Positions 1-8,657 of a DNA stretch of 37,528 nucleotides are shown here, piece after piece. Source of the stretch: an uncultured Alphaproteobacteria bacterium (GTDB taxonomy: Bacteria > Pseudomonadota > Alphaproteobacteria > RF32 > CAG-239); the NCBI GenBank assembly GCA_944392325.1, contig CALXWI010000011.1:1-37528 (forward strand). Reading direction: 5' to 3'. The translations under genes and the position numbers were made by a program. Each line of letters opens with the position of its first letter. Within the stretch, counting starts at the first letter, position 1. A model generated the notes under the pieces. That model was not told the origin of the DNA. It saw only the letters and a program-made list of their open reading frames with translations, and ran no database searches.

Positions 1-15
1 ACCATCGCACCTGCT

Positions 16-153
16 CTCATCATTATATCCGATTCTATAGCATAATCTTTATAAAATGTCCCGTACTTTTTTGTCCCGACAAATTTGTCGGGACATATTT
101 GTCTCCGAGGCGGGGGAGGCTTCGGTTAGCAGCTGAGAGGGGATAATGATGAG
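16..153. repeat. Gene-free left end with inverted repeats
   Basis: No gene is visible in the first 160 bases. An 11-bp inverted repeat (CTCATCATTAT at 16-26, ATAATGATGAG at 143-153) encloses a perfect 24-bp palindrome at 72-95 with arms TGTCCCGACAAA/TTTGTCGGGACA. The stretch lies just 3' of the methyltransferase operon on the minus strand, so the palindrome could act as its transcription end. However, no T-run follows it in that direction; the T-run lies on the other side. It could equally be a protein-binding site. Confidence 0.5.
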
Positions 154-161
154 TGAGGGAA

Positions 162-211
162 TTTAAATACAGTGTTTCATTTCCGCATTACGGGATTTAA
201 ATACACCGTTC
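162..211. repeat. Two copies of a 16-bp motif (TTTAAATACAGTGTTT)
   Basis: Copy 1 (162-177) reads TTTAAATACAGTGTTT and copy 2 (196-211) reads TTTAAATACACCGTTC. Both lie inside the last codons of the methyltransferase gene. Read on the minus strand, copy 2 encodes NGVFK and copy 1 encodes KHCI plus the stop codon, in different frames. The same motif recurs in rsmG and at the right end of the window. Confidence 0.75.
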
Positions 212-1098
212 TCGTAGCCTTGGATGCTTTTGTCGGCTTCGGCAAGCTCCAGCCGGCGCTCAGCTAAGGCAACGTATTCTTTCTCGCGCTCAATACCGAT
301 ATAATGGCGGCCGAGTTTTTTGGCCACAACCGATGTGGTGCCCGAGCCTAAAAACGGGTCAAAGACAACATCTCCCTCATTGCTGGAGGCTAAGATTAAT
401 TTGGCGACCAGTTTTTCAGGCTTTTGCGTGGGGTGGGAGGTGTTCTCCGGCATGGACCAGAAAGGAATGGAGATATCTGTCCAGATGTTAGACGGGTAAG
501 TCAGGCGAACCTTGCTGTGGCCTTGGTCTTGCCAATCTTTGGGAGCGCCGGTGTCATCTCGATAAGGCGCTACAACCGGACGCAAAACCTTAACCGCATC
601 AAGGTTGAAGGTATAATCTGCCGATTTGGTAAAAAACCAGATGTCTTCAAGGCAGTTCTTCCAGTTGTTTTGGGCTCCCCTGCCCTTTTCTCGCTCCCAA
701 GAAATGCGGTTTTGCAGAATGAAATATTTGCCGGCAACCTCCGGAATTGAGATTGAGGTTTTCCAGTCAGAGCAGATATAAATGCTGCCGGTGGGTTTTA
801 AGATACGGGGCAGCTTTTTGAGCCATTTATCAAGCCAGTCTTTATATTCGGCAAAATCTCGCTCCTTAAAAACACTTTTGCCAAAGACTTTGGTTAAATT
901 ATACGGTGGGTCTATCACCATTAAGTCAACACATTCATCCGGCAGGTAATCCAGCGTCTTAAGAGTATCTTGGTGAATGGTTTTATCAAGCACATAATCC
1001 AATGATGATTTAAAATTCAGCTTGATGGCGCGCTTGGCATAGGCCGAGGTTTCCCTTGGCGAAAGTTCAATGGTTTTATTGCGCGGCGCTTTGGTCAT
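163..1098 (-). CDS. Beta-class DNA adenine methyltransferase (orphan)
   Basis: The predicted protein of 311 residues is a SAM-dependent DNA methyltransferase of the N6/N4 family. The catalytic motif DPPYNL (residues 63-68) comes before HPTQKP (222-227) and the SAM-binding FLGSGT (249-254), which is the beta-class order used by CcrM and YhdJ. No restriction enzyme gene is near, so it probably acts alone, in regulation or cell-cycle control. The target site cannot be read from sequence. CcrM proteins are about 350 residues with an extra C-terminal domain; this one stops soon after the catalytic domain, and its tail is built from two copies of a short repeat. I chose the ATG at 1098, seven bases after the HPr stop; upstream TTG (1119) and GTG (1116) starts would overlap HPr. 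It is the last gene of the EIIA-HPr operon. The family is clear; the CcrM role is uncertain. Confidence 0.88.
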   Translation of the reverse strand: MTKAPRNKTIELSPRETSAYAKRAIKLNFKSSLDYVLDKTIHQDTLKTLDYLPDECVDLMVIDPPYNLTKVFGKSVFKERDFAEYKDWLDKWLKKLPRILKPTGSIYICSDWKTSISIPEVAGKYFILQNRISWEREKGRGAQNNWKNCLEDIWFFTKSADYTFNLDAVKVLRPVVAPYRDDTGAPKDWQDQGHSKVRLTYPSNIWTDISIPFWSMPENTSHPTQKPEKLVAKLILASSNEGDVVFDPFLGSGTTSVVAKKLGRHYIGIEREKEYVALAERRLELAEADKSIQGYENGVFKSRNAEMKHCI

Positions 1099-1105
1099 CT
1101 GTGGA

Positions 1106-1387
1106 CTATTCTTCACCAAATTTACTGTTGACCAGCAGGGTTAAGGCATCAATGGCGGCTTGCGCCTCAGGGCCGGAAGCATTGACCTTGATGGTTGTAC
1201 CTTTGGCGGCGGCAAGCATCATCAGCCCCATAATGGACTGGCCGCTGACTTTTTGACCGATACGCTCAACCGTAACATCGGCCTTAATATCTTCAATAGC
1301 TTTAACAAAGGCTGCCGCGGCACGGGCGTGGAGCCCTTTTTTGTTTTGAATCTCAAGTTCAACACTAATAATATTGTCTGAGGACAT
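1106..1387 (-). CDS. HPr phosphocarrier protein
   Basis: Small (93 residues) histidine-containing phosphocarrier of the phosphotransferase system. The active-site histidine is His20 in GLHARAAAAF, and the regulatory serine site GQSIMGLMML has Ser51, the residue that HPr kinase modifies. An HprK gene lies at 28401-28823, so both partners of that switch are in the window. HPr accepts phosphate from enzyme I, which is not present here, and passes it to EIIA, encoded two bases upstream. With no sugar permease nearby, it probably works in a regulatory (nitrogen-type) pathway rather than in sugar uptake. A GGGAG ribosome-binding site lies eight bases before the ATG. Confidence 0.96.
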   Translation of the reverse strand: MSSDNIISVELEIQNKKGLHARAAAAFVKAIEDIKADVTVERIGQKVSGQSIMGLMMLAAAKGTTIKVNASGPEAQAAIDALTLLVNSKFGEE

Positions 1388-1389
1388 CT

Positions 1390-1788
1390 TTAGGCTCCCA
1401 AAAGTTTGGAGGCTACATTAATATATTTTTTGCCGGCTTCCTGTGCGCCTTCGACGGCTTCTTTTAAGCTTTTGTCTTTGCGCAGAGAGGCCAGCTTAAT
1501 CAGCATCGGAAGATTTATGCCGGCGATAATCTCAACCTTGGCTTTATCCATAATGGAGATAGCCAGATTAGACGGGGTGCCGCCAAACATATCTGTCAAA
1601 ACGATAGCGCCGCTACCGTTGTCTACTTCACTGACTTTGTTTAATATCTCGCTACGGCGCATTTCCATATCATCTTCAGGGCCGATGCAGACCGCTTTGA
1701 CTTGGTCTTGCGGGCCGACAACGTGCTGCATAGCTGAGATGAACTCTTCGGCCAAGCGGCCATGAGTTACTAAAACCAAACCTATCAT
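1390..1788 (-). CDS. PTS EIIA, mannose/fructose family
   Basis: Protein of 132 residues matching the stand-alone EIIA-Man domain. It opens with MIGLVLVTHG, where His9 is the expected phosphorylation site, and contains LTDMFGGTPSN, a typical EIIA-Man segment. It has no IIB, IIC or IID domains and no such genes nearby. In alphaproteobacteria such orphan EIIAs act with HPr as signalling proteins. It sits in one operon with HPr (two-base gap) and follows an unknown gene by 17 bases. It carries a GAAAGG ribosome-binding site. Confidence 0.93.
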   Translation of the reverse strand: MIGLVLVTHGRLAEEFISAMQHVVGPQDQVKAVCIGPEDDMEMRRSEILNKVSEVDNGSGAIVLTDMFGGTPSNLAISIMDKAKVEIIAGINLPMLIKLASLRKDKSLKEAVEGAQEAGKKYINVASKLLGA

Positions 1789-1805
1789 TATTTACAGACC
1801 TTTCG

Positions 1806-2225
1806 TTATTTTTTGATTCCGCTGCTCCAGATTTTGACGGCGCCAAAGCTCTTAATCAGCTCTTCACGGCTCTTGGCTTTGACAATCTCATCAGCGCGGG
1901 TGCGGCGGCCGTTGATGACAATCTCTTCAACATTGTCAACCGGAACACCGTAAGTGCGGTTAACCATTTTGCCCTCAAGCTCGACTATTAGCACAAACTC
2001 TGCCTCTGCCAACGGGCCTTTGGTTTCTTCGTGGATATCCTCCAGCAAAACCGACAAACGGTCATCTCGGCGGAGTAATGCCGTCTTTTTGCCGTCATAT
2101 TCCAAAACAGGATCCTTCGGGGCTCCATCGCGGGCGTCTATAAAAATAGCCAGCTCGCCGTACTTGTTCTCAATAATCTCATAAAAATCCTGTTTTTCAA
2201 TCAATGTGTAATACTGGTTTTCCAT
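1806..2225 (-). CDS. Unknown protein, first gene of the PTS operon
   Basis: 139 residues, soluble, acidic and rich in Asp/Glu/Arg, with no signal peptide or membrane segment. I do not recognise a family. The middle (about residues 60-110) alternates charged and hydrophobic residues, as in a beta-rich fold, including FVLIVELEGKMVNRTYGVPV. It leads the EIIA-HPr-methyltransferase operon and is transcribed from the divergent region 2226-2307, so it may be functionally tied to the phosphotransferase branch. The ATG at 2225 follows an AAGG box at nine bases. Confidence 0.7.
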   Translation of the reverse strand: MENQYYTLIEKQDFYEIIENKYGELAIFIDARDGAPKDPVLEYDGKKTALLRRDDRLSVLLEDIHEETKGPLAEAEFVLIVELEGKMVNRTYGVPVDNVEEIVINGRRTRADEIVKAKSREELIKSFGAVKIWSSGIKK

Positions 2226-2307
2226 ATTATGTGACCTTTTTATATTGAACGCAAATTTGTTATATGTTATATCATATTTGATAATAAGTCAATTTTGAGT
2301 TAATAAA
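2226..2307. promoter_or_regulatory. Divergent promoter region
   Basis: This 82-bp AT-rich spacer separates the minus-strand PTS operon from the plus-strand ABC exporter operon and must carry both promoters. It holds an imperfect palindrome (ATATG-TTATAT-CATAT, near 2259-2274) that could bind a dimeric regulator. I cannot place -35/-10 boxes with confidence. Confidence 0.45.
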
Positions 2308-4089
2308 ATGGAAAAAACACCGCTAAAATTTCTGTGGCATTACATTAAAATTTTCAAATGGTTTTTTCTGGCGATGTTTGTGCTGTTAGCAATCGCGACA
2401 ATCTGCGGGCAGCTATACCCTTTGTATTTGGCCAAAATTTATGATACCGCCGCCGGCAAGGCCGAATCGCCAACTTATTGGCAGGATATTTGGCGCTTTG
2501 CAATTATCGGCTTTGGGCTGGGGTTGGCTAAGGTTTTGTTGTTTGATGCAACTTTCTTTTTGGCGGCAAAGTTCTTTCCTGAAGCAAAAACTCTTGTGTC
2601 ACAAGATACTTTTGACCACGTAAACAGCTTGTCTATCCGCTATTTTAATGAGGAGATGTCGGGCAGAATCGCCACCAAAGTCAATCAGCTGCAGAAAAAC
2701 ATTATTATGGTGTTTAATGAGATGATGCATTCGGTATCATCTTTATTATTCCTTGGCTTTGCGGTGTTTATTATCAGCATGATGAACTTTTATTTTATGG
2801 TGGCAATGCTGGTATGGATGGCAATGATTGTGGCGGTGGCATATGTTTTGGGAAGTAAGCGACGAATCCTTGCCCACGAAGTCGGTAAGCAGGAAAGTAT
2901 GGTCGGCGGTGTGATTGTCGACAGTCTGTCAAATTACAGCGAAGTAAAGAGTTTTGCCAATTTTCATCTTGAAAAGCTGAACCTACTTAAACATCTGAGA
3001 GGGCTGCGCAAGGCTGAAAGCAAAGAGCAGTTGATTAAGGCTTATATTCATTTGGCGTTGAATTTGGTGGCGGTGTTGTCAATGCTCGGGTTTATGTTTT
3101 TGGCGATTTGGGTGTTCAAAAATAAGGGGATTGATACCACGCAATTTATTTATGCCAACACGCTGTTTGCCATGTTGGCAACGATTGTGTTTGACCTGAC
3201 ATGGCTGTATAATAACCTTTCCAGCATAATCGGAAATATTCGTTCCGCCTTGGAAACTCTTTCCGTTGAGCCGGAGATTAAAGATTCATACAAGGCTAAG
3301 CCTCTGCAAGCCGACAAGGCGGAGATTGTGTTTGACAAAGTACGCTTTGCTTATGCCGGTAAAAATCCGATTTTTAATGACTTGTCACTGACAATCAAAG
3401 CCGGTGAGAAAGTCGGCTTGGTCGGGGCATCAGGTGCGGGAAAGTCTACTTTTGTTAAGCTAATATCGCGCTATTATGATGTGGACGGCGGAGCCATAGA
3501 AATCAACGGGATTAATATTAAAGACATAACCCAAAATTCTTTACGCAAAAATATTGCCGTGATTCCGCAAGATATCAGCTTGTTTAATCGCTCCTTGGCG
3601 GACAATATTCGCTATGGGCGCCCCAACGCATCTGATGATGAAGTAAAAGAGGCCGCGGCAAAAGCTTCTGCCGCTTTGTTTATTGATAAAATGCCGCAAG
3701 GATACGAAACCATTGTCGGAGAGAGAGGCGTGGTGCTTTCCGGCGGAGAAAGACAGAGAATCGCCATCGCCCGCGCAATTTTGAAAAATGCACCGATTTT
3801 GATTTTTGATGAGGCGACATCAGCCCTTGACAGCAGTAGCGAAAGGCATATTCAAGAATCGCTCAAGCAATTGATGCAAAACAAAACCGTAATCGCCATT
3901 GCTCACCGCTTGTCTACCCTAAAAGAAATGGATAGAATACTGGTGTTTGACGATGGCAAAATTATTGAGCAGGGAACGCACGAAACCTTGTTGCGCCGCA
4001 AAGGAGTTTATTATAAGCTCTATAATATGCAGGCTGACGGGTTTATGCATAGCGATACACCCAAAACCACCAACCAAACATCTTTATAG
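2308..4089 (+). CDS. ABC exporter, fused membrane and ATPase domains
   Basis: A 593-residue half-transporter. The N-terminal ~320 residues contain about six hydrophobic segments (for example around 20-40, 60-90, 140-190 and 250-300), followed by a nucleotide-binding domain. Walker A is GASGAGKST (373-381), the signature is LSGGERQR (about 477), Walker B is ILIFDEAT (about 497) and the H-loop is AIAHRLST. This layout is the type IV exporter (MsbA/LapB-like) that works as a dimer. Substrates range from lipids to peptides and drugs; nothing here fixes one. It is the first gene of a plus-strand operon with a nucleoside phosphorylase and an oxidoreductase. Confidence 0.92.
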   Translation: MEKTPLKFLWHYIKIFKWFFLAMFVLLAIATICGQLYPLYLAKIYDTAAGKAESPTYWQDIWRFAIIGFGLGLAKVLLFDATFFLAAKFFPEAKTLVSQDTFDHVNSLSIRYFNEEMSGRIATKVNQLQKNIIMVFNEMMHSVSSLLFLGFAVFIISMMNFYFMVAMLVWMAMIVAVAYVLGSKRRILAHEVGKQESMVGGVIVDSLSNYSEVKSFANFHLEKLNLLKHLRGLRKAESKEQLIKAYIHLALNLVAVLSMLGFMFLAIWVFKNKGIDTTQFIYANTLFAMLATIVFDLTWLYNNLSSIIGNIRSALETLSVEPEIKDSYKAKPLQADKAEIVFDKVRFAYAGKNPIFNDLSLTIKAGEKVGLVGASGAGKSTFVKLISRYYDVDGGAIEINGINIKDITQNSLRKNIAVIPQDISLFNRSLADNIRYGRPNASDDEVKEAAAKASAALFIDKMPQGYETIVGERGVVLSGGERQRIAIARAILKNAPILIFDEATSALDSSSERHIQESLKQLMQNKTVIAIAHRLSTLKEMDRILVFDDGKIIEQGTHETLLRRKGVYYKLYNMQADGFMHSDTPKTTNQTSL

Positions 4090-4112
4090 AACTTGTGATT
4101 AAGGAGCAGTCC

Positions 4113-5606
4113 ATGCTGACATTGAAGCATTTGAAAATTAATTCTTTTAATGAAAATTTGGCTTATATGCATCGGGACTGCATTGCCTACAAGCTTGATG
4201 ATATTTGCTCGCTCGTCAAAATCGAGGTGCATGGCGGAATGCGCACCATTTATGCTTTTTTGCAGATTGTTGATGATGACAAAGTGGTAAAACCAGACGA
4301 GCTGGCGCTGAATACCGAGGCGTTTGAGCAAATAAACCTACCCGAAGGCGCCAAAGTATCCATTACCTTATCGGCTCCACCGCCGAGCTTGACTTCAATC
4401 AAGCGCAAAATTGCCGGAAACATCTTAAGTGCCAGCGAATACAGCGCCATTGTGTCGGATATTACCAACAAGCGCTATTCAAATATGGAGATTGCGGCGT
4501 TTTTGGTGGCATCGGGCTCATTTATGTCATCACCGGAAGTATTGTCGCTGACAGAGGCGATGATTGGCGAGCATACCATCGACTGGACGGATAAAAATAT
4601 GGTGGTTGACCATCATTGTTTGGGCGGCGTCCCCGGTAACAAGACTGACATTATTATTACCGCTATTGTAGCCGCTTATGGACTGACAATGCCCAAAACC
4701 GCATCGCACTCCTTGACATCTTGCGCGGGCGTGGCGGATACGATGGGGGTGTTGGCCAATGTGGATGTGGATGAGAAAAAACTGCGCCAATTGATTGAAA
4801 AAAACAATGCCGCAATTGTAAGCTATGATGCCTTGGATGTGGCAGCGGCCAGCAAGATTATTGCCGCGGTGGAAAGGCAAATCGGCATTGCTCAGCACGA
4901 GCATATTGTATCTTCTATCTTGGCAATAAAAATGGCGGCCGGAGTTACACATTTGTTGATTGATATTCCGGTGGGACCAAAATCGCGTATCAAAAGTTCT
5001 GCCGAGGCAATGCGCCTGCGCAAGCTGCTGGAGTTTGTCGGTGATATGTTGTCGCTGGAAATTGACACGGTGATTACAGACGGCAGCGAGCCAATCGGCA
5101 ACGGAATTGGCGCAGTGCTGGAAGCCCGCGACGTGATGAAAGTGCTGAAAAACGCGCCCGATGCCCCGCAAGACTTGAAAGAAAAATCGCTCTTTTTGGC
5201 GGGGAGAATCTTGGAATTTGACCCAAGGCTGCGCGGCGGGCAAGGGTATAATACCGCTTTGGAAATTTTAAATTCAGGGCAAGCACTAGAAATGATGAAT
5301 AGAATAATTATATCTCAAGGGAAGGCACCTCAGCCCCAGCTTGGTAAACTAACCAGAGATATTACGGCTAATGCATCAGGCGTGGTGGATGCCATTGATA
5401 ATGCCAGAATTACCAAAATCGGGGTTTTGGCCGGAGCCGCCCAGCATGCCGGGGCAGGTATCGACTTGTTCAAAAAAGTGGGCGACAGTGTTCATCAGGG
5501 TGAGGTGTTGTATAGAATTCATGCCTGTAATTCTACTGATTTTGCTTTTGCAAACTCGGTGGTTGATGCTTATACGGGCTATGAAATTGCCACCGTTGAT
5601 GAATAA
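4113..5606 (+). CDS. Thymidine/AMP phosphorylase family enzyme
   Basis: About 497 residues. The core resembles the DeoA/AMP-phosphorylase family: VDHHCLGGVPGNKTD is the phosphate-binding region, with the conserved segment SHSLTSCAGVADTMG after it. An N-terminal ~85-residue extension makes it longer than E. coli DeoA (440 residues) and closer to the archaeal-type AMP phosphorylases (~500). Such enzymes split a nucleoside or NMP with phosphate, giving base plus a sugar phosphate. The substrate cannot be decided from sequence. I chose the ATG at 4113 because AAGGAG lies six bases before it; a GTG at 4095 is in frame but has no such site. It follows the ABC exporter by 23 bases. Confidence 0.85.
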   Translation: MLTLKHLKINSFNENLAYMHRDCIAYKLDDICSLVKIEVHGGMRTIYAFLQIVDDDKVVKPDELALNTEAFEQINLPEGAKVSITLSAPPPSLTSIKRKIAGNILSASEYSAIVSDITNKRYSNMEIAAFLVASGSFMSSPEVLSLTEAMIGEHTIDWTDKNMVVDHHCLGGVPGNKTDIIITAIVAAYGLTMPKTASHSLTSCAGVADTMGVLANVDVDEKKLRQLIEKNNAAIVSYDALDVAAASKIIAAVERQIGIAQHEHIVSSILAIKMAAGVTHLLIDIPVGPKSRIKSSAEAMRLRKLLEFVGDMLSLEIDTVITDGSEPIGNGIGAVLEARDVMKVLKNAPDAPQDLKEKSLFLAGRILEFDPRLRGGQGYNTALEILNSGQALEMMNRIIISQGKAPQPQLGKLTRDITANASGVVDAIDNARITKIGVLAGAAQHAGAGIDLFKKVGDSVHQGEVLYRIHACNSTDFAFANSVVDAYTGYEIATVDE

Positions 5607-5616
5607 AGGTTAAAAT

Positions 5617-6570
5617 ATGAACAAAATCAGAGTTGCTATGATTGGCGTCGGCGAAAGAGGCCTCGACCATTTGGATTGCTTGTTTGCAAAATTCAGAGAT
5701 GAAGTCGAAATCTCCGGCATATTATGCTCTACTCCGGAGTCAACTTTTGAAAAAGCTTTGGACTTGGAACTGCCCTATTTTAACTCCGTGGAGGAAATCA
5801 GCAAAGATAATACCGATGCCGTGATTATTACCACCAAGTCAAACAAGCATACTTTGTTTGGGCGGATGATGCTCAATAAGGGCTTGCCGGTGCTAATCGA
5901 AAAGCCGTTTACGACCAACTTGGCCGAGGCTAAGGATTTGGCATTGCTCGCCAAGCAAAAAAATACGTTTGTGATGGTTGGGCATTCGGAGCAATTTAAC
6001 CCCGCTTATCAGGAAATGTGCAAAATGGCGGTCTTGCCTTTTCGTGATTTGAAGGCTTACCGGATGATTAATTCTCCGCATAGGTGCCGCGACATCAGCG
6101 TAGTGCTTGATTTGATGATTCAGGAGCTTGGAATGTTGGCGCAAATTGCACCGCGGAAAAAGCCCAAAATCAGAACCAGAGTAATGCGGCGAAACCACTG
6201 GCAAGATGAAATTTTTGCCAATCTATCGTTCGCAGTGGGGTGCGAGGCGGATATCGTGGCTTGCCGCAGAGCAAAAAAAGAAAAGCAAGTAATGATTTTG
6301 AAAGACCGCAAATGCGACTGCTGGAAAGTGGATTTTGCCGAAAGCGCATTATTTAAAAATGACGCTTTAATATTTCAAGGAGCAAAAAAATCAGCCCTTG
6401 AAAACGAGCTGCATAACTTTGTGAATGCCGTAAAAGGGCTTGAAAAACCTTTGGTCGATGCGCAATTTGCCCTGAAAGCAATGAAAATCGCTTTTGATAT
6501 TGAAAATTTTAGCCGCAGTGAAGAAACTCGGATGAACAAAAACCGCAAAAAACTGGTATCTACACTCTGA
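5617..6570 (+). CDS. Gfo/Idh/MocA family oxidoreductase
   Basis: 317 residues. An N-terminal Rossmann fold (IGVGERG near residue 10) is followed by the family hallmark EKPF (about residue 94), whose lysine takes part in catalysis. Such enzymes oxidise or reduce sugars, inositols or related compounds with NAD(P). The substrate is not visible. The C-terminal half is shorter and more basic than average. It is the last gene of the exporter-phosphorylase operon (10-base gap), which hints at nucleoside or sugar use, but that is inference. Confidence 0.85.
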   Translation: MNKIRVAMIGVGERGLDHLDCLFAKFRDEVEISGILCSTPESTFEKALDLELPYFNSVEEISKDNTDAVIITTKSNKHTLFGRMMLNKGLPVLIEKPFTTNLAEAKDLALLAKQKNTFVMVGHSEQFNPAYQEMCKMAVLPFRDLKAYRMINSPHRCRDISVVLDLMIQELGMLAQIAPRKKPKIRTRVMRRNHWQDEIFANLSFAVGCEADIVACRRAKKEKQVMILKDRKCDCWKVDFAESALFKNDALIFQGAKKSALENELHNFVNAVKGLEKPLVDAQFALKAMKIAFDIENFSRSEETRMNKNRKKLVSTL

Positions 6571-6602
6571 TATAATTTTTTGCAAAAAAAATCGACCGCC
6601 CC

Positions 6603-6634
6603 CTTGCGAGAGGGAAAATCGCTCCTTATATAAG
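6603..6634 (+). promoter_or_regulatory. RpoH (heat-shock) promoter of dnaK
   Basis: CTTG at 6603-6606, 18 bases, then CTTATATAAG at 6625-6634. This fits the alphaproteobacterial RpoH consensus CTTG-N17/18-CYTATNTNNG at every defined base. The dnaK ATG lies about 46 bases downstream, preceded by AAAGGAAG. Confidence 0.85.
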
Positions 6635-6680
6635 GAGATAGACAGTTATAGAATTAACCAACTAAAGGAAGTAAAAAAAC

Positions 6681-8588
6681 ATGAGTAAAGTTCTTGGTAT
6701 TGACTTGGGTACAACAAACTCCTGCTTTGCCGTTATGGACGGTAAAGACCCGAAAGTCTTGGAAAACAGCGAAGGCGCCAGAACGACCCCTTCAATGGTG
6801 GCTTTTACTGATACAGAGCGTTTGGTCGGTGCTGCGGCTAAGCGTCAGGCGGTTACAAATCCGGAAAACACTTTGTTTGCCATTAAACGTTTGATCGGAC
6901 GCCGCTTTAACTCTCCGGAAGTAGAGAAAGATAAAAAGTTGGTGCCGTTCAAAATTATTGAAGGCGAAAACGGTGATGCTTGGGTTGAAGTAAAAAATCA
7001 GAAATATGCTCCGTCCCAAATCTCTGCTTTCGTTCTGCAGAAGATTAAAGAATATGCCGAAGCTTATCTGGGCGAAAAAATCGAAAAGGCGGTTATTACC
7101 GTTCCGGCTTACTTTAATGACTCTCAACGTCAGGCGACTAAAGATGCCGGTAAAATCGCCGGACTCGATGTTTTGCGTATTATCAACGAGCCGACTGCTG
7201 CGGCCTTGGCTTATGGTATGGATAAGAAAACTTCCGGCACTATTGCCGTATATGACTTGGGCGGCGGTACATTCGATATCTCTATTTTGGAAATCGGTGA
7301 CGGCGTATTTGAAGTTAAATCAACCAACGGTGATACCTTCCTCGGCGGTGAAGACTTCGACCAGCGCTTGGTTAACTATTTGACCGAAGAATTTAAGAAA
7401 GAAAGCGGTATCGACCTCAAAAATGACCGCTTGGCTTTGCAACGCTTGAAAGAAGCTGCAGAAAAAGCTAAAATCGAGTTATCTTCAGCTACGCAGACGG
7501 AAATCAATCTGCCGTTTATTACCGCTGATGCTACCGGCCCGAAACACCTGAATATGAAACTGACCAGAGCTAAGTTTGAATCTTTGGTTGATGACTTGAT
7601 TGAAAAAACCGCTGAGCCGTGCCGCAAAGCTTTGGCTGACGCCGGACTTAAAGCTAACGAAATCAGCGAGGTTATTTTGGTCGGTGGTATGACCCGTATG
7701 CCGAAAGTTCAGGAAAAAGTTAAAGAAATCTTCGGTAAAGAGCCTCATAAAGGGGTTAACCCAGATGAAGTTGTGGCCATGGGTGCGGCTATTCAAGGCG
7801 GCGTTTTGGTCGGCGATGTGAAAGATGTTTTGCTCTTGGATGTTACCCCGTTGTCTTTGGGTATCGAAACCTTGGGCGGCGTATTTACTCGTTTGATTGA
7901 CCGTAACACCACTATTCCGACACGCAAGTCGCAGGTATTCTCTACGGCGGAAGACGGACAGACCGCGGTTACTATTCGCGTATTCCAAGGTGAGCGTGAA
8001 ATGGCTGCCGACAACAAGCTGCTCGGTCAGTTTGATTTGGTTGGTATTCCGCCTGCTCCGCGCGGTATGCCGCAGATTGAAGTTACCTTCGATATTGATG
8101 CCAACGGTATCGTAAACGTATCAGCTAAAGATAAAGCTACCAACAAAGAGCAGGCTATCAGAATTCAGGCCAGCGGTGGTTTGTCTGATGCGGATATCGA
8201 AAAGATGGTTAAAGACGCTGAGCTTAATGCTGAAGCCGATAAGCGCAAAAAAGAATTGGTTGAAGCTAAAAATCAGGCTGAAAGCTTGGTTAACTCTACT
8301 GAAAAAACGCTTAAAGAGCATGGCGATAAGATTTCTCCGGCTGAAAAATCAGCCATTGAAACTTCTATCGGCGAGCTGAAGACGGCTATTGAAGCTGAGG
8401 ACTTGACCGTAATTAAAGAAAAGACCGAAGCTTTGATGCAGGCCTCGATGAAACTGGGTGAGGCTATGTATAAAGCTCAGCAGGCTCAGGCTCAACAAGG
8501 CGCAGCTCAAGGTCCGGAAGCCGGAACCGGCGCTGAACAGCCAAAAGATGAAAAGGTTGTTGATGCTGACTTTGAAGAAGTTAAGTAA
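6681..8588 (+). CDS. dnaK: Chaperone DnaK (Hsp70)
   Basis: 635 residues, full length. It opens with [10 protein letters not shown] (phosphate loop 1), carries [13 protein letters not shown] (phosphate loop 2), [12 protein letters not shown], and the linker [13 protein letters not shown] before the substrate-binding domain. It ends in a Gln/Ala-rich tail and the acidic EEVK-type end. It folds proteins with DnaJ and GrpE in an ATP cycle. dnaJ is not adjacent: a secreted-protein gene and a HAD gene lie between them. The codon use looks more biased than in neighbours, as expected for a highly expressed gene. Confidence 0.99.
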   Translation: MSKVLGIDLGTTNSCFAVMDGKDPKVLENSEGARTTPSMVAFTDTERLVGAAAKRQAVTNPENTLFAIKRLIGRRFNSPEVEKDKKLVPFKIIEGENGDAWVEVKNQKYAPSQISAFVLQKIKEYAEAYLGEKIEKAVITVPAYFNDSQRQATKDAGKIAGLDVLRIINEPTAAALAYGMDKKTSGTIAVYDLGGGTFDISILEIGDGVFEVKSTNGDTFLGGEDFDQRLVNYLTEEFKKESGIDLKNDRLALQRLKEAAEKAKIELSSATQTEINLPFITADATGPKHLNMKLTRAKFESLVDDLIEKTAEPCRKALADAGLKANEISEVILVGGMTRMPKVQEKVKEIFGKEPHKGVNPDEVVAMGAAIQGGVLVGDVKDVLLLDVTPLSLGIETLGGVFTRLIDRNTTIPTRKSQVFSTAEDGQTAVTIRVFQGEREMAADNKLLGQFDLVGIPPAPRGMPQIEVTFDIDANGIVNVSAKDKATNKEQAIRIQASGGLSDADIEKMVKDAELNAEADKRKKELVEAKNQAESLVNSTEKTLKEHGDKISPAEKSAIETSIGELKTAIEAEDLTVIKEKTEALMQASMKLGEAMYKAQQAQAQQGAAQGPEAGTGAEQPKDEKVVDADFEEVK

Positions 8589-8605
8589 TCAATAGGCTTA
8601 AAAAA

Positions 8606-8642
8606 AACAAAAGAGCTTACCTTTTGGGGTAAGCTCTTTTTT
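8606..8642. terminator. Bidirectional terminator, dnaK / cysteine-rich gene 1
   Basis: Hairpin AAAGAGCTTACC / GGTAAGCTCTTT with T-run on the plus side and A-run on the other, placed between the dnaK stop (8588) and the minus-strand stop at 8658. Its reverse complement recurs almost base for base at 10353-10388, including the loop. Confidence 0.9.
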
Positions 8643-8657
8643 GTACTTAAAGAGTGT

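Noticed and set aside
162..177. The 16-bp motif as a CtrA box
   Set aside because: CtrA boxes are TTAA-N7-TTAA; here the half-sites, where present, are nine bases apart and not kept in all copies.
163..1098. Methyltransferase as part of a restriction-modification system
   Set aside because: No endonuclease gene lies near; the neighbours are phosphotransferase genes.
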